Part shown: in pieces, positions 61,764 to 64,000 of the stretch
How the letters are laid out: each line of letters opens with the position of its first letter
Numbering within the stretch: the first letter of the stretch is position 1
From: Gammaproteobacteria bacterium
GTDB taxonomy: Bacteria > Pseudomonadota > Gammaproteobacteria > Xanthomonadales > Marinicellaceae
NCBI GenBank assembly: GCA_041395445.1
Contig: JAWLAO010000001.1
Location: 461,001 to 525,000, forward strand
Direction: 5' to 3'
Length of the DNA stretch: 64,000 nt
Program-made: the position numbers and the translations under genes
Notes under the pieces: model-generated
The model's input: the letters and a program-made list of their open reading frames with translations, nothing else
What the model was told of the DNA's origin: nothing
Databases searched by the model: none

Positions 61764-63512
61764 ATGAAACAAATTATTTTAATATTGCTGATTATTTTAA
61801 TCAGTTCTTGCGGAACGCAAAACACTAAACCCGATATTAATAACATTGTTGGTTATGAAAGTGCTCGTTATAATTATCAACAGCAAAATTTCGAAAAGGC
61901 AGCTATAGAATTTGAGCTTTTGTTCGATAAACACAAATCTCCTGAGTTTGCACTTTTTGCAGCTGATAGTTATCTTCAATTGTATCAGTATGATAAGTCA
62001 GCTCAACTGATTTCAAAGATAAATCTGAGAAATCATAATCTCTACTCACTGATCAAAGCAGAACTTTTCTTGCATGACAATCAACTTCAGGCAAGCAATT
62101 CAATACTATCGAATCTATCGATTGATGAATCGAATCCACTCTGGAAAAGGTTTATGATGCTTCGTGCAAAAATTGAATTAGCCGGCAACCAACCATTAGA
62201 AGCTGCGAAGACACTAATCAATCTGTCCAAATATGAAAATGATATTCAAATTAGTGATGAAATTATCAATATCCTTTTGCAAATTCCGGAAACTCAGTTG
62301 GCCGAAGCATTATTTGATATCAACATATCTTCTTTGGAACAAGGGTGGTTAGAGGCTGCATACATTTCAAATTCTGCCGATCAGGATTCAATCAACGACT
62401 GGCAAAGACGTTGGCCCAATCATCCGGGTAAAATTTTCTTCTCACAAATTAACTCCTATAAAAACATTGCTGTATTATTACCGCTTAGCGGTCGTTATAA
62501 AAATATCTCTAAAAGTATTCAGCAAGGCATGATTGCTTCGCTTTACCGCAATGGTTCCTTCGGACAAAGATTGAATTTCTTCGATACTGGCTCAGATGGC
62601 GAAAACTTTTCTTACGCATGGTTTGGTGCGATTGAATCCGGGGCTGATTTCGTCATAGGTCCATTGGAGAAAAAATCCATTCAACAATTTGAAAGCTATA
62701 ATTCCAATACTATTCCTGTGATGTTGTTAAACAATGTCGAAAATGCAGTTGAAGGTTTTAATTTTTATCAGTTTTCCTTGTCGACTGATGATGAAATATC
62801 AACTGTTGCCGAGAAATTGGTTGTCGATAATAAAAAAAGAGTTACAGTGTTGGCTGCTGAGTCTCTAGCCTCTCGTGAACAGGCAGTAGAGTTTGAAAAA
62901 TATTTAATTCAAAATGGAGGTGAAGTTGTCAGCTACGAATTTTTCCCCGGTTCAATTCACGATTACTCACGAGAATTAAAACAGGCACTTGGACTTAATG
63001 ACTCTTTAATTAGAGCCAGAAAACTTCAGACATTGATTTCACATCCATTGAATACCTCTGAGCAAATCAGACCGGATATTGATGCAGTATTTTTACTTGC
63101 AAACCCCAAACAGGCACGACTTATAAAACCACAGTTAAAATTCTTCAAAGCTGAGGATTTACCCGTTTACTCAACCTCTCAGATTATGTCAATCAGCCAA
63201 GAGCCGGAACTCGACAAAGACCTTGAAGGTGTTATGTTTTCACAAAGTCATTTTGTAACTAGTCCGAAATCGGTTCAGCCTTACATAAATTTTGATGCTG
63301 CTCAAATCAAAGATAACAGAAAGTTCTTTGCTTTTGGTTATGATGCAATTGCGCTCAGTAATCGGCTAAACTGGATGCAAAGGCTGAAAAATCAGCAAAT
63401 GAATGGGCTCAGCGGAAAAATCAATGTCGATAAAAATGGTATCATTCATCGTGAAACCGGTTGGGCTAAATTTAGAAACGGTAAAGCAGAAATCGTCGAA
63501 GAAACATTTTAA
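61764..63512 (+). CDS. lpoA: Penicillin-binding protein activator LpoA
   Basis: 582 aa from the ATG at 61764; the frame extends 22 codons into the rsmI start region. Lipobox ISSC (Cys about residue 16) marks an outer-membrane lipoprotein. The N-terminal part (about 20-220) is TPR-like; the C-terminal part (about 230-580) has the LppC/periplasmic-binding fold with IAVLLPLSGRYKNISKSIQQ and FFDTGSDGENF. LpoA stimulates PBP1A. yraN follows 1 nt downstream. Confidence 0.93.
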   Translation: MKQIILILLIILISSCGTQNTKPDINNIVGYESARYNYQQQNFEKAAIEFELLFDKHKSPEFALFAADSYLQLYQYDKSAQLISKINLRNHNLYSLIKAELFLHDNQLQASNSILSNLSIDESNPLWKRFMMLRAKIELAGNQPLEAAKTLINLSKYENDIQISDEIINILLQIPETQLAEALFDINISSLEQGWLEAAYISNSADQDSINDWQRRWPNHPGKIFFSQINSYKNIAVLLPLSGRYKNISKSIQQGMIASLYRNGSFGQRLNFFDTGSDGENFSYAWFGAIESGADFVIGPLEKKSIQQFESYNSNTIPVMLLNNVENAVEGFNFYQFSLSTDDEISTVAEKLVVDNKKRVTVLAAESLASREQAVEFEKYLIQNGGEVVSYEFFPGSIHDYSRELKQALGLNDSLIRARKLQTLISHPLNTSEQIRPDIDAVFLLANPKQARLIKPQLKFFKAEDLPVYSTSQIMSISQEPELDKDLEGVMFSQSHFVTSPKSVQPYINFDAAQIKDNRKFFAFGYDAIALSNRLNWMQRLKNQQMNGLSGKINVDKNGIIHRETGWAKFRNGKAEIVEETF

Positions 63513-63513
63513 T

Positions 63514-63864
63514 ATGAGATTTCTTGGCGACTATTGGGAAAATATTGCATACAAATATTTAAAAAAGAACAAATTAAAGTTAGTTCAAAGAAATTACTAC
63601 AGCAAATTTGGAGAAATTGACCTTGTTATGCAAGACGAGAAAGCGCTGGTTTTTATTGAAGTAAAATATAGAAAAAATTCTGAAAAAGTTTCTGCAATTG
63701 AATCAGTGACATTATCCAAACAGAAAAAAATCATCCAAACAGCCAAATTGTTTTTACTAGAAAATAATAAATATAATAACTGGAACTGTCGATTTGATGT
63801 ACTGTCTATCGAAGGAGATAAGAAAAATCCTCACATTCAGTGGTTTAAAAACGCATTTTATTGA
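63514..63864 (+). CDS. yraN: UPF0102/YraN-family protein
   Basis: 116 aa from the ATG at 63514; the open frame reaches back inside lpoA. It has the YraN endonuclease-like core: KFGEIDLVMQDEKALVFIEV with the catalytic-type acidic residues and lysine in VKYRKNSE. Putative nuclease of unresolved role. The order lpoA-yraN is conserved in gammaproteobacteria; diaA, commonly next, is missing. Confidence 0.93.
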   Translation: MRFLGDYWENIAYKYLKKNKLKLVQRNYYSKFGEIDLVMQDEKALVFIEVKYRKNSEKVSAIESVTLSKQKKIIQTAKLFLLENNKYNNWNCRFDVLSIEGDKKNPHIQWFKNAFY

Positions 63865-63874
63865 GAAAATAACT

Positions 63875-64000
63875 ATGAAAAAAATTATTTTAACAAGTTT
63901 ACTAAGCACAACAATTATTTTAACTTCATGCACACCAGTAGTTGTTGGTGGCGCCATAGTCACTGGAATTTCTGTTGCAAATGATCGTCGTTCAGCTGGA
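63875..64000 (+). CDS. DolP-like lipoprotein, N-terminus only (cut by window end)
   Basis: 42 codons are visible. Signal peptide and lipobox LTSC (Cys at about residue 19), then PVVVGGAIVTGISVANDRRS, which fits the start of DolP/YraP BON-domain lipoproteins normally downstream of yraN. The BON domains would lie beyond the window, so the name rests on the N-terminus and position. Confidence 0.65.
   Translation, partial: MKKIILTSLLSTTIILTSCTPVVVGGAIVTGISVANDRRSAG

Overview
The window is chromosomal DNA of an AT-rich, Gram-negative gammaproteobacterium, probably marine or aquatic. The lineage rests on gene sets: lptD-surA-pdxA-ksgA, hemA-prfA, cmoA-cmoB, rsmI-lpoA-yraN plus a dolP-like lipoprotein, yffB-like/dapE, trmB and nagZ. 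LpoA and CmoA/CmoB are essentially gammaproteobacterial. Secreted proteins with PKD and PPC domains and a short C-terminal DEIFKNGFD-type tail recall Marinicella/Xanthomonadales-like genomes; that placement is inference. Coding density is high and no phage, insertion sequence or CRISPR array is visible.

Layout. 0.2-2.6 kb: a GcvA-like LysR regulator, a DUF6502-like protein and a small periplasmic protein. 2.6-17.6 kb: one long minus-strand run. It holds parE, fumC, an unknown exported protein, gph and a NarL/DesK-type two-component pair, many with overlapping ends. It also holds a redoxin, a BPSS1780-like membrane protein, a TfpX/TfpZ-like protein, a family 2 glycosyltransferase and an acidic tandem-repeat protein with a cysteine module, followed by fadH and nagZ. 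17.9-20.9 kb: a large S8 protease gene broken by four single-base insertions. 21-25 kb: hemA, prfA and a TPR lipoprotein.

24.9-26.0 kb is the clearest accessory island. A nucleotidyltransferase/ribbon-helix-helix toxin-antitoxin-like pair has a palindromic operator inside its promoter, and inverted copies of a short 9-bp-periodic element flank it. 26-35.6 kb: ACR3/ArsC arsenic resistance, rlmG, an ArgO-type exporter, LysR/cytochrome b561/YceI, ppk2 with a Lys/Ala-rich helical protein, obgE, a yffB-like gene and dapE. 35.7-41.5 kb: a large secreted protein, a CAU-anticodon tRNA, TRAP permeases without a binding protein, a small M48-like protease, a methyltransferase and a YegP-like protein.

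41.6-46.8 kb is the outer-membrane/ribosome operon lptD-surA-pdxA-ksgA. 46.8-55 kb: a phasin, a multi-zinc-ribbon protein, ybeY, an unknown protein, an SDR, cmoA-cmoB and a GGDEF-EAL receptor. 55-64 kb: a CsiV-like protein, a TPR protein, an SLC13/TrkA-C transporter, trmB, an EEP-family hydrolase, two small overlapping ORFs, then rsmI divergent from lpoA-yraN and the start of a DolP-like lipoprotein cut by the window edge.

A recurrent feature is a -10-like hexamer 6-8 nt before an ATG with no Shine-Dalgarno sequence (obgE, rlmG, cmoA, the EEP gene, the nucleotidyltransferase). This suggests that leaderless mRNAs are common in this organism.
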